Shown in pieces: positions 33,466-34,219 of a stretch of DNA of 34,219 nt. Each line of letters starts with the position of its first letter. Position 1 is the stretch's first letter. The DNA is taken from positions 1 through 34,219 of the forward strand of contig DGWE01000106.1 of assembly GCA_002396065.1 (NCBI GenBank). Direction: 5' to 3'. This DNA comes from Eubacteriaceae bacterium UBA4266. Lineage in GTDB: Bacteria > Bacillota > Clostridia > Eubacteriales > Eubacteriaceae. Both the position numbers and the translations under genes were made by a program. The notes beneath the pieces are model-generated. The model was not told where the DNA came from. It saw nothing but the letters and a program-made list of their open reading frames with translations, and did not search any database.

Positions 33466-34119
33466 ATGCAGCAAGATAAAATGATTGAAGCCATGCGGCG
33501 GCGCTGGGGCGAACGGACGCCCGGCTATCTGCCGCGGCTTAAAGGAAAAAGCAAGGCAGTGCTCATTCCGCTGATTCAGACTGAGAAAGGACTCGAGGTC
33601 GTCTACGAAATTCGAGCGACGACGCTGAGAACCCAACCGGGTGAGGTGAGCTTTCCCGGCGGCGGCATTGAAGCTGGCGAGACGCCGGAGCAGGCAGCGG
33701 TGCGCGAAACCTGCGAGGAATTGCTCATTGCGCCGGAAAATATCGAAATTCTGGCGCCGATGGACGGGGAAAACGCCCCGACCGGCGCGCCCCTCTGGCC
33801 CTTTATCGGCAAGCTCAGCCATTACAAGGGAACCTATTCCAAGGACGAGGTCGGCGAAATTTTCACCGTGCCGCTGAGCTGGCTGCTTGAACAGGAGCCA
33901 GAAATGCACATGACGACGCTGGTGACCCAACCGGATCCCGGGTTTCCCTACGAGCTGATTCCGCGGGGAAAGAAATACACCTTTCGGAAGAAAAAACACC
34001 CGATTTATTTTTATCAATATCAAATCGCTCAGGATCGGGACCCGATCGTCATCTGGGGCTTAACAGCGCAGGTGACCTGGTCCTGGATTCAAAAACTGAA
34101 AAAAGAGATTATCGCGTAA
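33466..34119 (+). CDS. NUDIX hydrolase, coenzyme A pyrophosphatase-like
   Basis: 217 residues. The Nudix box GGIEAGETPEQAAVRETCEE (metal-binding Glu residues) is intact. Directly before it, EIRATTLRTQPGEVSFPGG matches the extra CoA-pyrophosphatase signature (LRxHxGxxxFPGG) of the NudL/CoA-ase branch, which splits CoA into 3',5'-ADP and phosphopantetheine. Substrate assignment therefore goes beyond 'NUDIX' but is not proved. GGGAG lies 6 bases before ATG. The next gene starts 21 bases later and is probably co-transcribed. Confidence 0.88.
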   Translation: MQQDKMIEAMRRRWGERTPGYLPRLKGKSKAVLIPLIQTEKGLEVVYEIRATTLRTQPGEVSFPGGGIEAGETPEQAAVRETCEELLIAPENIEILAPMDGENAPTGAPLWPFIGKLSHYKGTYSKDEVGEIFTVPLSWLLEQEPEMHMTTLVTQPDPGFPYELIPRGKKYTFRKKKHPIYFYQYQIAQDRDPIVIWGLTAQVTWSWIQKLKKEIIA

Positions 34120-34140
34120 ATGCGAGTAGAGGAGGAATAT

Positions 34141-34219
34141 ATGAAATTAACAATTTTAGGCAACAATGGTGCGTATCCGCGGGCGAACGGCGCCTGCTCC
34201 GGCTACCTGCTGGAAAACG
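34141..34219 (+). CDS. MBL-fold metallo-hydrolase (partial, N-terminus only)
   Basis: Only 26 codons are visible, running off the right edge. MKLTILGNNGAYPRANGACS followed by GYLLE resembles the start of YhfI/RNase Z-like metallo-beta-lactamase-fold hydrolases, where the first strand and a Gly/Pro-rich loop precede the zinc-binding HxHxDH (not reached here). AGGAGG lies 6 bases before ATG, so the start is firm; the family call is tentative. Confidence 0.6.
   Translation, partial: MKLTILGNNGAYPRANGACSGYLLEN

Overview
The window looks like a chromosomal segment from a low-to-mid-GC Bacillota, most likely an anaerobic Clostridia (Eubacteriales/Eubacteriaceae-like). This is inferred from the gene content and order: glgB-glgP-glgC-glgD-glgA, yggS-sepF-ylmH, yicC-gmk-rpoZ-priA-def-fmt-zinc peptidase-rsmB, and tsaB-rimI-tsaD next to a CIRCE-controlled groESL. 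Strong AGGAGG-type ribosome binding sites, some GTG/TTG starts and TATAAT promoters fit this. The genus cannot be proved from the sequence alone. There are no insertion sequences, phage genes or CRISPR arrays, and coding density is high.

Layout. (1) 1-7975, minus strand: a glycogen operon read right to left as branching enzyme, phosphorylase, GlgC, GlgD, GlgA (GlgA is cut by the left edge). Its promoter lies in the AT-rich divergent region 7976-8186. (2) 8187-12196, plus strand: aconitase, a YcxB-like membrane protein, a 296-base region holding two promoter-plus-terminator units, an unknown four-helix membrane protein and a cytidylate-kinase-like protein. (3) 12248-16630, plus strand: tRNA-Pro(GGG) behind a near-consensus promoter, then a membrane-anchored HlyD-like protein, YggS, SepF, YlmH and an RluA-family pseudouridine synthase, which form a cell-division/translation cluster. 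(4) 16631-18418, minus strand: RqcH/NFACT. It converges tail to tail with the pseudouridine synthase and diverges from yicC. (5) 18573-31249, plus strand: a long housekeeping run of yicC, gmk, rpoZ, priA, def, fmt, zinc metallopeptidase, rsmB, a GH3 glycosidase, tsaB, rimI and tsaD, mostly with overlapping or closely spaced ends. (6) 31293-33424: groES-groEL with a CIRCE operator and a strong terminator. (7) 33466-34219: a NUDIX CoA-pyrophosphatase-like gene and the start of an MBL-fold hydrolase cut by the right edge.

How the genes work together. The first block makes (GlgC/D, GlgA, GlgB) and degrades (GlgP) glycogen. The central blocks serve translation and its quality control: formyl-Met synthesis and removal, rRNA modification, t6A tRNA modification, rescue of stalled ribosomes, and chaperonin folding. 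The most unusual observation is that PriA keeps its fold and zinc-binding cysteines but has lost every recognisable helicase ATPase motif. Also worth a second look are the tandem promoter-terminator units at 10689-10906, a promoter built into the groEL terminator, a bulged stem-loop between glgP and glgC, a Lys/Pro repeat tail on GlgB, and a cytoplasmic GH3 enzyme inside the tRNA-modification operon. I did not find a clearly new multi-gene defence or mobile system.
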